Of a stretch of DNA of 64,000 nucleotides, positions 33,520 through 42,095 are shown one piece after another. How positions within the stretch are numbered: position 1 is the first letter of the stretch; every line of letters starts with the position of its first letter. Both the position numbers and the translations under genes were made by a program. The stretch is from Halorubrum rubrum (GTDB lineage: Archaea; Halobacteriota; Halobacteria; Halobacteriales; Haloferacaceae): positions 1-64,000 of the forward strand of contig NZ_JANHDM010000015.1 of assembly GCF_024494685.1 (NCBI RefSeq). Direction: 5' to 3'. The notes beneath the pieces were generated by a model. That model saw nothing but the letters and a program-made list of their open reading frames with translations, had not been told where the DNA came from and searched no databases.

Positions 33520-34767
33520 ATGAACGTCCGCGAAGACGCGTTACGGGAGACGATCCGCGAACTGGTTTCCTACGAGAGCTATCCGGGCGAGGAGGCCGCG
33601 GTTCAGGCGTGGTTCCGCGAGCACCTCGCCGACCTCGGCTTCGAGGTGTACGAGTGGGAGCCCGATCCGGAGGTGCTGGCGGCACACCCCTCGTTCCCGC
33701 CGATCGAGACGCTGGACCTGGAGGACCGACCGAGCCTCGGCGGCGTCCTCGAACTCGGCGACCCCGACGCCGGGCCGACCGTCGTGTTGAACGGCCACGT
33801 CGACGTGGTCCCGGTCGACGAGGACTCCTGGACGAAACCCCCGTTCGACCCCCGCTGGGAGGACGGCCGCCTCTACGGCCGCGGCTCGCTCGACATGAAG
33901 TCCGGGCTCGCCGCCTGCGTCTTCGCCGCGCTCGCCGTCGAGGCGCGCGCGGACGAGCTCGGCCTCGACGGCCGGATCGTCGTCGAGGGCGTCGTCGGCG
34001 AGGAGGAGGGCGGGATCGGCGCGGCCGTCGCCGCCGAAAAGAACCCCTACCCCTTCGAGCGCGACGCGGCGATCATCGCCGAGCCCACCGACTTCTCGCT
34101 CGTCGTCGCCGCCGAGGGGAGCCTGATGAAGCGGCTCGAGGTGTTCGGCGAGTCGGCACACGCCGCCCGCACCTGGGAGGGCGAGTCGGTGCTCCCGCAC
34201 TTCGAGCGGATCCGCCACGCGTTCGAGGACCTCGAACGCGAGCGCGCCGAGCGCGTCACCCACCCCCTCTTCGAGGCGTTCGACAACCCGTGGCCGATCA
34301 ACTTCGGCACCGTCGAGGCCGGCGACTGGGCCTCCTCCGTCCCCGCACACCTCACCGCCGAGATCCGGATCGGCGTCGCCCCACAGGAGACGGTCGCGGG
34401 GGTCGAATCCGAGTTCCAGCGGCGACTCGACGAGGTCGCCGCCGAGAGCGAGTGGCTCTCGGAGCACCCTCCCACCTTCGAGCGCTTCTCCGTCCAGTTC
34501 GAGGGGTCCGAGGTGGAAAGGGACGAGCCGGTCGTCGAGCGCGTGGCCGAGGCCGCGAGCGACCGCGGCATCGAGCCGAACTACGAGGGGTTCACCGGCG
34601 GCACCGACGCCCGCCACTACCTCGACGCCGGGATCCCCACGGTCGTCTTCGGGCCCGGCTCGGTCGACCTCGCGCACACGCCCGACGAGCACATCGAGTG
34701 GGACGACGTCCGGCTCGCGAGCGAGATCATCGCCGACGCGACCGCGTCGACGCTCGAGTCGTACTGA
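33520..34767 (+). CDS. M20 peptidase/deacylase (ArgE/DapE family)
   Basis: The 415-residue two-domain metallohydrolase has Zn-binding motifs VLNGHVDVVPVDE, GRGSLDMKSGLAACV (bridging Asp), GVVGEEEGGIGA (catalytic and ligand Glu), IIAEPTDFSL and a C-terminal His in VDLAHTPDEHIEW. A dimerisation domain is inserted at ~residues 195-305. ArgE/DapE-type enzymes remove acyl groups from N-acyl amino acids or cut dipeptides. ATG 33520 is preferred over the nine-codon longer frame. It lies 60 bp upstream of another M20 enzyme on the same strand, a likely operon. Confidence 0.92.
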   Translation: MNVREDALRETIRELVSYESYPGEEAAVQAWFREHLADLGFEVYEWEPDPEVLAAHPSFPPIETLDLEDRPSLGGVLELGDPDAGPTVVLNGHVDVVPVDEDSWTKPPFDPRWEDGRLYGRGSLDMKSGLAACVFAALAVEARADELGLDGRIVVEGVVGEEEGGIGAAVAAEKNPYPFERDAAIIAEPTDFSLVVAAEGSLMKRLEVFGESAHAARTWEGESVLPHFERIRHAFEDLERERAERVTHPLFEAFDNPWPINFGTVEAGDWASSVPAHLTAEIRIGVAPQETVAGVESEFQRRLDEVAAESEWLSEHPPTFERFSVQFEGSEVERDEPVVERVAEAASDRGIEPNYEGFTGGTDARHYLDAGIPTVVFGPGSVDLAHTPDEHIEWDDVRLASEIIADATASTLESY

Positions 34768-34827
34768 TTTCCGGCCGGAACCGCCGCTCGGTCAACGCTT
34801 AACTCGCGCTTCCGCCAACCCCTCCCC

Positions 34828-36096
34828 GTGAACGCGAAATCACGGTCCCGACTGATCGAGTTGCGTCGCGACCTCCACCGGCGGCCGGAGATCGGCTGGC
34901 GCGAGTTCTACACCACGGGTCGGATCGTCGAGGAGTTGGAGGACATCGGTCCCGACGAGCTGTACGTCGGCCGCGAGATCCACCGCGAGGAGCGGATCCG
35001 CCCGCCCACCGACGACCAGTTGGCTCGCGCCCGCGAGCGGGCGCTCGAGACCGGCGTCGACGAGGACGTGCTCGAGCGGGTCGCGGACGGCTACACCGGC
35101 GCGCTCGCGGTCCTCGAGCGGGGCGAGGGGCCGACCGTGCTGGTGCGCGTCGACATCGACGGGCTCCCCCAGTCGGAGTCCGAGGACCCCGATCACGTCC
35201 CCGCCGCGGAGGGGTTCCGGTCGGAGTACGGCGAGCGCATGCACGCCTGCGGCCACGACGCGCACGCCGCCATCGGCGTCGGCGTCCTCGAGGCGGTGGC
35301 CGAGAGCGACTTCGAGGGAACGCTGAAGGTGCTCTTTCAGCCCGCCGAGGAGCTGGGCGCGGGCGCCGCGTCGGTCGTCGGCAGCGGCCACTTGGAGGAC
35401 GTCGACTCCCTTCTGGCCGTCCACGTCGGCCTCGACGTCGAGACGGGGGTCGTGATCCCCGGCATCGAGTCGTTCCTCGCGATCAACGGCTTCGAGGCGA
35501 CCTTCGAGGGCGCGCCGGCCCACGCCGGAAACAGCCCGCACGAGGGCGCACACGCCATCCAGGCGTTGTCGACCGCGGTCGGGAACCTCCACGCGATCCC
35601 CAGACACGGCGACGGCGCGACCCGGATCAACGTCGGCGTCGTCGAGGGCGGGACCGCGACGAACATCGTGCCGGAGTCGGCCTCGCTCCAGGGCGAGGTC
35701 CGCGGGGCGACGACGGAGCTTAGGAACTACGTCGAGGACCACGCCGCCCGCGTGCTTCGAAGCGCGGCCGAGGCCCACGACTGCGAGGTGGACGTGTCGT
35801 TCCGCGACGGCGCGCCGAGCGCCGAGTGCGACGACACGCTCGTCGACGCCGTCTCGGCGGCCGCGGCGGGACGCGACGCGACGGTCACGCCCGACGAGGG
35901 CGACGCCCTCGGCGGCAGCGAGGACGCGACGCGGCTGATGCGGGCGGTCCAGCGGAGCGGCGGCGACGCGACCTACGTCGGCTTCGGCGCGAGCAACCCG
36001 ACCGGCCACCACACCGCGACGTTCGACGTCGACGAGGCGGTCATCCCCCTCGCGGTCGACACCCTGGCGGACATGGTCCGGGCGCTGTCGGCGTGA
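34828..36096 (+). CDS. M20D amidohydrolase, AbgA/IAA-amino-acid hydrolase-like
   Basis: The 422-residue protein starts at GTG 34828. Motifs: LRRDLHRRPEIGWREFYTTG, MHACGHDAHAAIGVG (Cys and His metal ligands), LFQPAEELGAGA (Glu), a dimerisation domain with INGFEATFEGAPAHAG, and SNPTGHHTATFDVDE near the end. The ~70-residue insert after the N-terminus (VGREIHREERIRPP...) resembles p-aminobenzoyl-glutamate hydrolase subunits more than hippurate hydrolases. Expected reaction: removal of an aromatic or acyl group from an N-substituted amino acid. It is the third amidohydrolase in 6 kb. Confidence 0.9.
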   Translation: MNAKSRSRLIELRRDLHRRPEIGWREFYTTGRIVEELEDIGPDELYVGREIHREERIRPPTDDQLARARERALETGVDEDVLERVADGYTGALAVLERGEGPTVLVRVDIDGLPQSESEDPDHVPAAEGFRSEYGERMHACGHDAHAAIGVGVLEAVAESDFEGTLKVLFQPAEELGAGAASVVGSGHLEDVDSLLAVHVGLDVETGVVIPGIESFLAINGFEATFEGAPAHAGNSPHEGAHAIQALSTAVGNLHAIPRHGDGATRINVGVVEGGTATNIVPESASLQGEVRGATTELRNYVEDHAARVLRSAAEAHDCEVDVSFRDGAPSAECDDTLVDAVSAAAAGRDATVTPDEGDALGGSEDATRLMRAVQRSGGDATYVGFGASNPTGHHTATFDVDEAVIPLAVDTLADMVRALSA

Positions 36097-36235
36097 TCGA
36101 TCCGCATGCGAACGCTTATCGACGTCGGTGGAGACGGCGAAGCAAGGTGATGTCCATGGGACGTGACGACACGAGACACGTCGAAGCGGCACCGAATCGG
36201 GACGCGTTCGGCCGGAGATATGGGAGGTGGCGGGC

Positions 36236-37252
36236 GTGAGCCAGTACGAGCCCGTCGACTCGCCGGACGCGACGACGATATTCCCGTATCACGACCTCAC
36301 GCCGCCCGAGCCGGGCGACGTGTACGATGCCCGCGAGATCGTCCGCCGGTACCTCCCGCGGACGCCCCTGGTCCGCAGCGAGGCGCTCTCCGCGGAGACC
36401 GGCGCGGCGGTCTACTTCAAGCGTGAGGACACGCTGCCGACGGGCGCGTTCAAGGTCCGCGGCGGCGTCACGCTCGGACATCGGCTCCCCGAGGAGTTCC
36501 GCGAGACGGGGCTCGTCGCGGCGTCGACGGGGAACCACGGCCAGTCCGTCGCCTACGCCGGCCGCGAGTTCGGCGTCCCGGTGACGATCGCCGTCCCCGC
36601 CGACCCGAACCCGGAGAAGGTGGCCGCGATGGAGCGGTTCGGCGCGGAGGTCGTCGCGACCGGTGCCGACTACGACGAGGCGCGCGAGTGGGCCGAGCGC
36701 CGGGCGGCCGAGGACGGACTCCGCTACGTCCACTCGGCGAACGAGCCCGACCTCGTCGCCGGTGTCGCCACGGCCGGGCTGGAGGTGCTGGAGACGCTGC
36801 CCGCCGTCGACCGCGTCGTGTGTCCGATCGGCGGCGGGAGCGGCGCGGCGGGCTACTGTCTCACGACCGGCGCGATCGGCGGCGCGGAGGTCGTCGGCGT
36901 CCAGTCCGCGGCCGCGGACGCGACCTACCGGGCGTACCACGAGGGCCATCTCGACCCGGCGGAGTCGGCGACGACGGAGGCGGAGGGGATCTCCTCGCGG
37001 GCCCCGTTCGCGCTCACGGTCGAGATCCTTCGCGACCGGCTGGACGACCTCGTCACCGTTCCCGAGGAGGCGATCTGGGACGGCGTCCGGGACGTGCTCG
37101 CGAACGAACGCATCCTCATCGAGGGGGCCTCCGCGGCGGCCGTCGCCGCGGTGCGGTCGATGGACGACGTCGCGGGCGAGACGGTCGTCGTCCCGGTCAC
37201 CGGTCGGAACCTCTCGACCGAGAAGCTCCGGCGGGCGGTCGCCCCGGAGTGA
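36236..37252 (+). CDS. PLP-dependent threonine/serine dehydratase-like enzyme
   Basis: This fold-type II PLP enzyme has 338 residues. Motifs: RTPLVRSEALS, VYFKREDTLPTGAFKVRGG (Schiff-base Lys in FKVRGG), AASTGNHGQSVAYAG (substrate loop), CPIGGGSGAAGY (phosphate cup) and VVVPVTGRNLS. There is no C-terminal ACT domain, so it is like catabolic threonine/serine ammonia-lyase rather than feedback-inhibited IlvA. GTG 36236 is chosen because GGAGGTG at 36223-36229 forms a strong Shine-Dalgarno six bases before it; a GTG at 36227 is also in frame. A 29-codon ORF (36150-36239) overlaps the start. Confidence 0.88.
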   Translation: MSQYEPVDSPDATTIFPYHDLTPPEPGDVYDAREIVRRYLPRTPLVRSEALSAETGAAVYFKREDTLPTGAFKVRGGVTLGHRLPEEFRETGLVAASTGNHGQSVAYAGREFGVPVTIAVPADPNPEKVAAMERFGAEVVATGADYDEAREWAERRAAEDGLRYVHSANEPDLVAGVATAGLEVLETLPAVDRVVCPIGGGSGAAGYCLTTGAIGGAEVVGVQSAAADATYRAYHEGHLDPAESATTEAEGISSRAPFALTVEILRDRLDDLVTVPEEAIWDGVRDVLANERILIEGASAAAVAAVRSMDDVAGETVVVPVTGRNLSTEKLRRAVAPE

Positions 37253-37453
37253 GACCGGACGCGTCGAGCCCGTGTTCCGGTTTCCTCTCGTTCGCCCGAT
37301 AGGATTATTTGGGATGCCGGTCGTTGGTCTAAGATGATTGTCAATAGACAACGAACACCATGATCCGAGATCCATCCGCGGCCGCGAGACGGTCCGCACC
37401 GACGCGCGCCGCACCGACGACGGAACGCGAGCGAGACCCACGGAGGCGTGTCG

Positions 37454-37894
37454 ATGCCCGATAGACACGGACCGTATCGGCGGATCCGGTTCCTCCTCGA
37501 GATCGACGGCGTCGAGAAGGCGGGCTTCAGCCGCTGTTCGCTCCCGACCGCCCGGACGGACGTGATCGAGTACCGCGAGGGGAACGATCCCCCCACGCCG
37601 CGCAGGCTCGGCGGACTCGGCCGGCACGACCCGCTCGTGTTGGAGAGCGGCGTGACCGACGGCTCCCTCGCGCTCTACGAGTGGCGAAAGCTGGTCGAAC
37701 AGGGGAAACTCGACGAGGCCCGCCGGCCGATCGCGGTCGTCCTCCTCGACGAGGAGGACAGTTCCGGACCGCGGTGGGAGCTCCGGGACGCGTGGCCGAG
37801 CCGCTACGTCGCGCCCGACCTCGACGCCGACCGGTCCGAGGTCGCGATCGAACGGCTCGGGATCGTCCACGAGGGAATGGAACGGACCGCGTAA
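37454..37894 (+). CDS. Phage-tail-tube-like protein (gp19 family), copy 1
   Basis: The 146-residue protein matches the T4 gp19/contractile-injection tube fold: RFLLEIDGVEKAGFSRCSLP, DVIEYREGNDPPTPRRLGGL, GRHDPLVLESGVTDGSLALY-EW, and a C-terminal strand pair PSRYVAPDLDADRSEVAIE ending in LGIVHEGMER. The EYREG and EW elements are hallmark positions. Such proteins stack as hexamers to form the inner tube of contractile tails. ATG 37454 is supported by GGAGG at 37442-37446. A second, divergent tube protein and a helix-hairpin-helix gene follow, but no sheath, spike, baseplate or ATPase gene is nearby, so this is an orphan tube cassette. Confidence 0.82.
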   Translation: MPDRHGPYRRIRFLLEIDGVEKAGFSRCSLPTARTDVIEYREGNDPPTPRRLGGLGRHDPLVLESGVTDGSLALYEWRKLVEQGKLDEARRPIAVVLLDEEDSSGPRWELRDAWPSRYVAPDLDADRSEVAIERLGIVHEGMERTA

Positions 37895-37959
37895 CATGTT
37901 CGATCGCCGAACTGCCCCGCGATCGTCGCGGGAACGGAAGCGAGCGGGAGGGGGGAACG

Positions 37960-38454
37960 ATGTCGGCCGATGATCGAACCGACCCGTATCCGAGCCACCG
38001 GTTCGTAGTCGAGATCGACGCGGTCGGGACGGCGGGATTCAGCGAGGTGCGCGGGCTGTCGGCGCGCGCCGACGACGAACCCGAGGCGGACGGGCCGCTC
38101 TGGCGACGGCTCCTCGTGCGCGACGCGTCGTGGGGGAGCGCCGGAACGACGGATCCGGACGGCCGCGGATCCGCGTCCACGCCCGCATCGTCCCGGCTCA
38201 TGCTCCGGCGCGGCGTGACCGACCGGACGGAGCTGTGGGAGTGGTTCCGCGAGTGGACCGACGGGCGCGGCACGCCGCGACCCGCCCGCGTGGTCCTGTT
38301 GGACGAGCGCGGCGACCCCGCGCGCGTCTGGCGGTGCGAGCGCGCACGCCCGGTTCGGTGGGACGGCCCGACGCTCTCCGCCGTCGGCTCGGGGGTCGCG
38401 ACGGAGACGTTCGAACTGGCACACGACGGGATCACGGAGGTGTCCGCGGAGTGA
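37960..38454 (+). CDS. Phage-tail-tube-like protein (gp19 family), copy 2, divergent
   Basis: The 164-residue protein shares the copy-1 framework: HRFVVEIDAVGTAGFSEVRG, then a ~45-residue variable stretch rich in Gly/Ser/Asp replacing the YREG segment, then SSRLMLRRGVTDRTELWEWF, and the last strands PVRWDGPTLSAVGSGVATET plus FELAHDGITEV. It is clearly a paralog but not a recent duplicate. GGAGG at 37947-37951 lies eight bases before ATG 37960. In contractile systems a second tube protein often forms the initiator ring at the baseplate or a tail terminator; that role is inferred only from family knowledge. Confidence 0.8.
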   Translation: MSADDRTDPYPSHRFVVEIDAVGTAGFSEVRGLSARADDEPEADGPLWRRLLVRDASWGSAGTTDPDGRGSASTPASSRLMLRRGVTDRTELWEWFREWTDGRGTPRPARVVLLDERGDPARVWRCERARPVRWDGPTLSAVGSGVATETFELAHDGITEVSAE

Positions 38455-38503
38455 TCCGCCGGGCCGTCGTCCCCGCCGCTTCCCCACGCCGGAGGTGTCG
38501 AGC

Positions 38504-39463
38504 GTGATCCCGCTCGAGGAGATCTACGGGATCGGCGACGTCCGCGCGGCGCGACTCCGCGAGCACGGCCTGGAGTCGGTCGGGGAGGTCGCGAACGCCC
38601 CGATCGACGGCCTCGCGGACCTGCTCGACGGGGTCGGTCGCCAGCGGGCGCGACAGGTCCGCGCCTCCGCGAGGCGGATCGCCGCCGAGGAGGGGGCCGA
38701 CCGACCGTCGTCGGCATCGTCGGCACCCGACGACGGATACGTGACGACGAGGCGGGTCCCCGCCGCCGACGCGGTCGTCGTCGTTCCGGGGCGCGCGTTC
38801 CTGACGCGCGCCGGCGGAACAGACCACCCGCAGCCCTGGCGGCACGCGTTGGCGTCGGTCCCCGGCGAGGGCCTCCTCGAGTCGGAGCCGACCAGCGAGA
38901 CGGTCGTGTTGTGCTCGCCGGATCGGACCGCCGCGGCCTCACCCGGCCTCTACGAGGCGCTCGCGGACGCCGAGGACGGCTCCCGACCCGTCGGCGGGAG
39001 TGCCCCCCGAACCGAGGAGGAACGCGACGGCGACGTCGGCTCGTTCCTGGCCGGCGTCCTCCGACCGGGAACCCTGATCCCCGGCGACGCCCTCCGAGAC
39101 CTGTACGCGCGACGCCCGGACCTCGAATCCGAACTCGACGCCGTCCTGCGGAACGGGACGGCGCTTCGGCGCGGCGAATCGTTCGATCTCGAAGCCCCCG
39201 CCGAGGCGACACTGCTCGCCTCGACGGGGACGTACCTCCGCGGCGACCGCGTCCTCCCGGAGGGCGCGGCGTTCGAGGCCGGAGCGATGCTTCCGGGGGA
39301 AGAACCTCCTCGACAGGCGTCGTTCCTCGCGCCCGGCGTGGTGGCCGTTCCCGGTCGGCGCGCGCTCGGGAGCCTCGACGCCGACGCCGGCGGCGACCCC
39401 GCGCTCGCGCTGCTCCGGGCGGGCGGCATGTTGCTCCCGCCCGACGCCGTCCGGGAGCGATGA
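38504..39463 (+). CDS. Helix-hairpin-helix protein of the tube cassette
   Basis: The 319-residue protein begins with a helix-hairpin-helix module (residues ~2-65: EEIYGIGDVRAARLREHGLE, ADLLDGVGRQRARQVRASAR) like those in DNA-repair and topoisomerase tails. The rest (~80-319) is unrecognised but repetitive, with short strand-turn units ending in xGT/xGx motifs (RPGTLIPGDAL, RNGTALRRGESF, STGTYLRGDRVLPEG, RAGGMLLPPDAV). GTG 38504 is chosen because GGAGGTG at 38491-38497 is placed six bases before it; GTG 38495 is in frame but inside that site. Co-linear with two tube genes. A DNA- or tube-binding structural partner is possible; function unknown. Confidence 0.7.
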   Translation: MIPLEEIYGIGDVRAARLREHGLESVGEVANAPIDGLADLLDGVGRQRARQVRASARRIAAEEGADRPSSASSAPDDGYVTTRRVPAADAVVVVPGRAFLTRAGGTDHPQPWRHALASVPGEGLLESEPTSETVVLCSPDRTAAASPGLYEALADAEDGSRPVGGSAPRTEEERDGDVGSFLAGVLRPGTLIPGDALRDLYARRPDLESELDAVLRNGTALRRGESFDLEAPAEATLLASTGTYLRGDRVLPEGAAFEAGAMLPGEEPPRQASFLAPGVVAVPGRRALGSLDADAGGDPALALLRAGGMLLPPDAVRER

Positions 39464-39500
39464 GGCGGCGAGGGCGACGCTTCAGCCACCCTCGGACCCC

Positions 39501-40676
39501 TCAGGCGACGCTCCGCTCCGTGAGCGTGTCGCCGCGCTCGAACCGGTCGCCCGCGAGCGGCGAGACGTCGAGGAGGTCCGTCTCGCCGTCGACGACGAGG
39601 TCGGCGGCGATGCGCCCGGAGGCGGGCGCGTGCTGGAAGCCGTGTCCCGAGAATCCCGCGACGGTCACGAGGCCGGGTATCGTCTCCTCGACGACCGGGT
39701 GGTGGTCGGGAGTGACCGCGTACAGTCCGGCCCAGCCGCGCTGTATCCGGGTGTCGAGCCCGAAGTACTCGGCGTACTCGGCGGCGTGCTCGACCGCGCG
39801 CGCCGCCCACTCCACGTCCATCCCCTCGTCGTAGGCGTCGGGGTCCTGGTCGGGGTCGGCGTCCGTCTCGAAGTGGCCGCCGACGAGCGCAACCCCGTCC
39901 CGTTCGGGACGGAAGTACGACCCCGTCTCCAGGTCGATCGTCAGCGGGACCGACTCGGGGACCGGCGGCGTGGGGTCGACGACGGCGATCTGCCGCCTCC
40001 GCGGCGCGATCGGGAGGTCGACGCCGGCCATCTCGCCGAGCGTCGCGGCCCACGCTCCGGCGGCGTTGACGACACAGTCGACCTCGCGGCGTTCCGTCCC
40101 CTCCCCTCCCGCGCCGACCGCCCGAACGTCCGCGCCGACGACGCGGTCGCCCTGGCGGTGGAGGTCGGTCACCGCCGTCTTCGTCAGGATCTCGACGCCG
40201 CGCTCGCGGGCGGCCTCGGCGTAGCCCTGGACGGCGAGGTTCGGGTCGGCGATCCCGTCGTCCGGGTTGTACGTCGCCGCGACGAACGGGTCGGGGTCGA
40301 GCCCCGGACAGTGTTCGGTCGCCTCCTCGGGGGTGAGAAGCTCGCTCCCCGCGCCGAGCTCGCGCTGCATCTCGACGTTCTCGCGGAACCGCTCCGCGGT
40401 CTCCTCCGACCGGGCGAGGAACAGGTAGCCGTTCTTCCGGAGGCCGATGTCCACGCCGAACCGTTCCTCGAAGGCGTTCCAGACCGCCTTGCTCGCGAGC
40501 GACAGTTCGACGTTCACGCGCGTGGAGAACTGCGACCGGATCCCGCCGGCGGAGCGGGCGGTGCTCGCGTTCCCGAGCGATCCCTTCTCGACGAGCGTCA
40601 CGTCCACGCCACGGTCGGCAAGCGCGTACGCGGCGGAGAGTCCGACGACTCCGCCGCCGACGACGAGTGCGTCCAT
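39501..40676 (-). CDS. FAD-dependent oxidoreductase, DAO family
   Basis: The 391-residue flavoprotein has an N-terminal dinucleotide fold (MDALVVGGGVVGLSAAYALADRGVDVTLVE), a family motif STARSAGGIRSQFST, a substrate domain and a C-terminal FAD-closing segment (GLVTVAGFSGHGFQHAPASGRIAADLV). This matches DadA/sarcosine oxidase-type enzymes that oxidise secondary or D-amino acids. ATG 40676 is at the dinucleotide motif. Divergent from an ornithine cyclodeaminase-like gene across 190 bp containing 16-bp repeats, and near a Liv importer, so an amino-acid oxidation role fits. Confidence 0.92.
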   Translation of the reverse strand: MDALVVGGGVVGLSAAYALADRGVDVTLVEKGSLGNASTARSAGGIRSQFSTRVNVELSLASKAVWNAFEERFGVDIGLRKNGYLFLARSEETAERFRENVEMQRELGAGSELLTPEEATEHCPGLDPDPFVAATYNPDDGIADPNLAVQGYAEAARERGVEILTKTAVTDLHRQGDRVVGADVRAVGAGGEGTERREVDCVVNAAGAWAATLGEMAGVDLPIAPRRRQIAVVDPTPPVPESVPLTIDLETGSYFRPERDGVALVGGHFETDADPDQDPDAYDEGMDVEWAARAVEHAAEYAEYFGLDTRIQRGWAGLYAVTPDHHPVVEETIPGLVTVAGFSGHGFQHAPASGRIAADLVVDGETDLLDVSPLAGDRFERGDTLTERSVA

Positions 40677-40759
40677 GTCCCCCGATGGACTCCCCAGGAT
40701 ATAAACGTACGACGCCGAGGCCGGATCGATCGCGCCGATCGGCTGCGCGGACGAACGAT

Positions 40760-40791
40760 CCCCGCCAGCGATTCTCCCCGCCAGCGATTCT
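40760..40791. repeat. 16-bp perfect tandem repeat in a divergent promoter region
   Basis: CCCCGCCAGCGATTCT occurs twice in direct succession (40760-40775, 40776-40791) with a degenerate third unit. It lies between the divergently read DAO oxidase and ornithine cyclodeaminase-like genes, so it could be a shared regulator site, although slippage duplications of the same size occur elsewhere in the window. Confidence 0.6.
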
Positions 40792-40866
40792 CCCCGACGA
40801 GCCTTCCCGCCGACGAGCCTCACCGCCGACGATCAGGCTAAGTCGCCGGGGGGCGACGCCCCGGAC

Positions 40867-41850
40867 ATGGTGCTCGTGCTCTCCGCCGAGGAGGTCGAAC
40901 GGAGCCTCGATCTGGCAGAACTCGTCGACGTGGTGGACGGTGCGCTGATCAAGCAGGCCGCCGGCGAGGTCGAGCGTCCCCACAGACCGCACTTCCCGGT
41001 CGGCGCGGGGCTCGACGGCGACGAGCCCGCGGGAACCGGGATCGCGATGCCGGCATACGTCCACGGGGCGGACCACTACGCGACGAAGCTGGTCGGCGTC
41101 CACGAGGGAAACGCGGAGCGGGGGCTCCCGACGATCAACGCCCAGATCGCGCTCACGGACGCCCGGACGGGCCTCCCGAAGGCGTTCATGGCGGGGACGA
41201 CGATCACGAACGCCCGGACGGGCTGTATCGGGGCGGTCTCGGTGCGGGAGCTGGCTCCGGAGCCGGACGACGGGGGGCTCGTCCTCGGCGTCCTCGGCGC
41301 GGGCGCGCAGGCGCGCTGGCAGACCCGTGCCATCGCGACCGTCGCGGCGCTCTCGGACGTGCGGATCCGCTCGCCGTCGGACTCGCGGGTGGCGTGTGCC
41401 GCCGACCTGAGCGAGGAGGGAATCCCAGCGCGCGCGGTCGACTCCCCGAGAGAGGCCGTCGAGGGGGCGGACGTGGTCGTGACGGCGACGACCGCGACCG
41501 AGCCCGTCTTCCCGCCCGACGCGCTCGGTGCGGGGGCCCTCGTCGTCGCCGTCGGCGCGTTCACCGAGGGGATGCAGGAGCTCGATCCCCGCGTCCTCGA
41601 ACGCGCCGAGCGCGTGTTCGCCGACGTGCCCGAGGAGGTCGCGGGGACCGGCGACCTCCTCGCGACCGACCTCGACGCGGACGACTTGGTCGAGCTCGGC
41701 GTCCCCCTCGCGGACGGGTACGTCCGGGAGTCGCCCGACGGGGTGTTGGCCGTCGTCAGCGTCGGGTCCGCGACGCTGGACGCCGCGGCGGGCGAGACGG
41801 TCTACCGGGAAGCGAGGGACGCGGGCGACGGGACCGAGGTCCCGCTGTAG
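40867..41850 (+). CDS. Ornithine cyclodeaminase/mu-crystallin family protein
   Basis: The 327-residue NAD(P)-dependent enzyme matches the OCD/alanine dehydrogenase family: VLSAEEVERSLDLAELVDVV, YATKLVGVHEGNAERGLPTI (substrate Lys), AGTTITNARTGCIGAVSVRE, the Rossmann motif LVLGVLGAGAQARWQTRAIA, then GADVVVTATTATEPVFP. Known members are ornithine cyclodeaminase, archaeal alanine dehydrogenase and ketimine reductase. Next to a DAO-type oxidase and an amino-acid importer, a ketimine/imino acid reductase or alanine dehydrogenase role is likely. Confidence 0.92.
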   Translation: MVLVLSAEEVERSLDLAELVDVVDGALIKQAAGEVERPHRPHFPVGAGLDGDEPAGTGIAMPAYVHGADHYATKLVGVHEGNAERGLPTINAQIALTDARTGLPKAFMAGTTITNARTGCIGAVSVRELAPEPDDGGLVLGVLGAGAQARWQTRAIATVAALSDVRIRSPSDSRVACAADLSEEGIPARAVDSPREAVEGADVVVTATTATEPVFPPDALGAGALVVAVGAFTEGMQELDPRVLERAERVFADVPEEVAGTGDLLATDLDADDLVELGVPLADGYVRESPDGVLAVVSVGSATLDAAAGETVYREARDAGDGTEVPL

Positions 41851-42095
41851 CGACGGGCGACACGTAGCGGCCCGTCGCGACGGACGACGGCGTCGAACGC
41901 CGGGCGCGCCCGAAGGATGCCGGAACGCGTAGCGATCCACTCACGAAACCGACGAACGTCCATAAAAGTGGGCGGAGTGCTGGTGTCACGGAACGAGGAT
42001 ATGTAATACGCCCGAACTAATTGGTGATTTCTCTCACCGGTTCGACCATGGTCGGCTCCGTTTTTAATATCCCGTGTGTGAGACCCAGTATCGGA

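Noticed and set aside
37360-38507. Listing the mini-ORFs before the tube genes as genes
   Set aside because: Arg-rich short frames are expected by chance here; kept as a low-interest finding only.
37300-39463. A complete provirus
   Set aside because: No capsid, terminase, portal, sheath, integrase or att-site pair nearby; the genes on both sides are ordinary metabolism.
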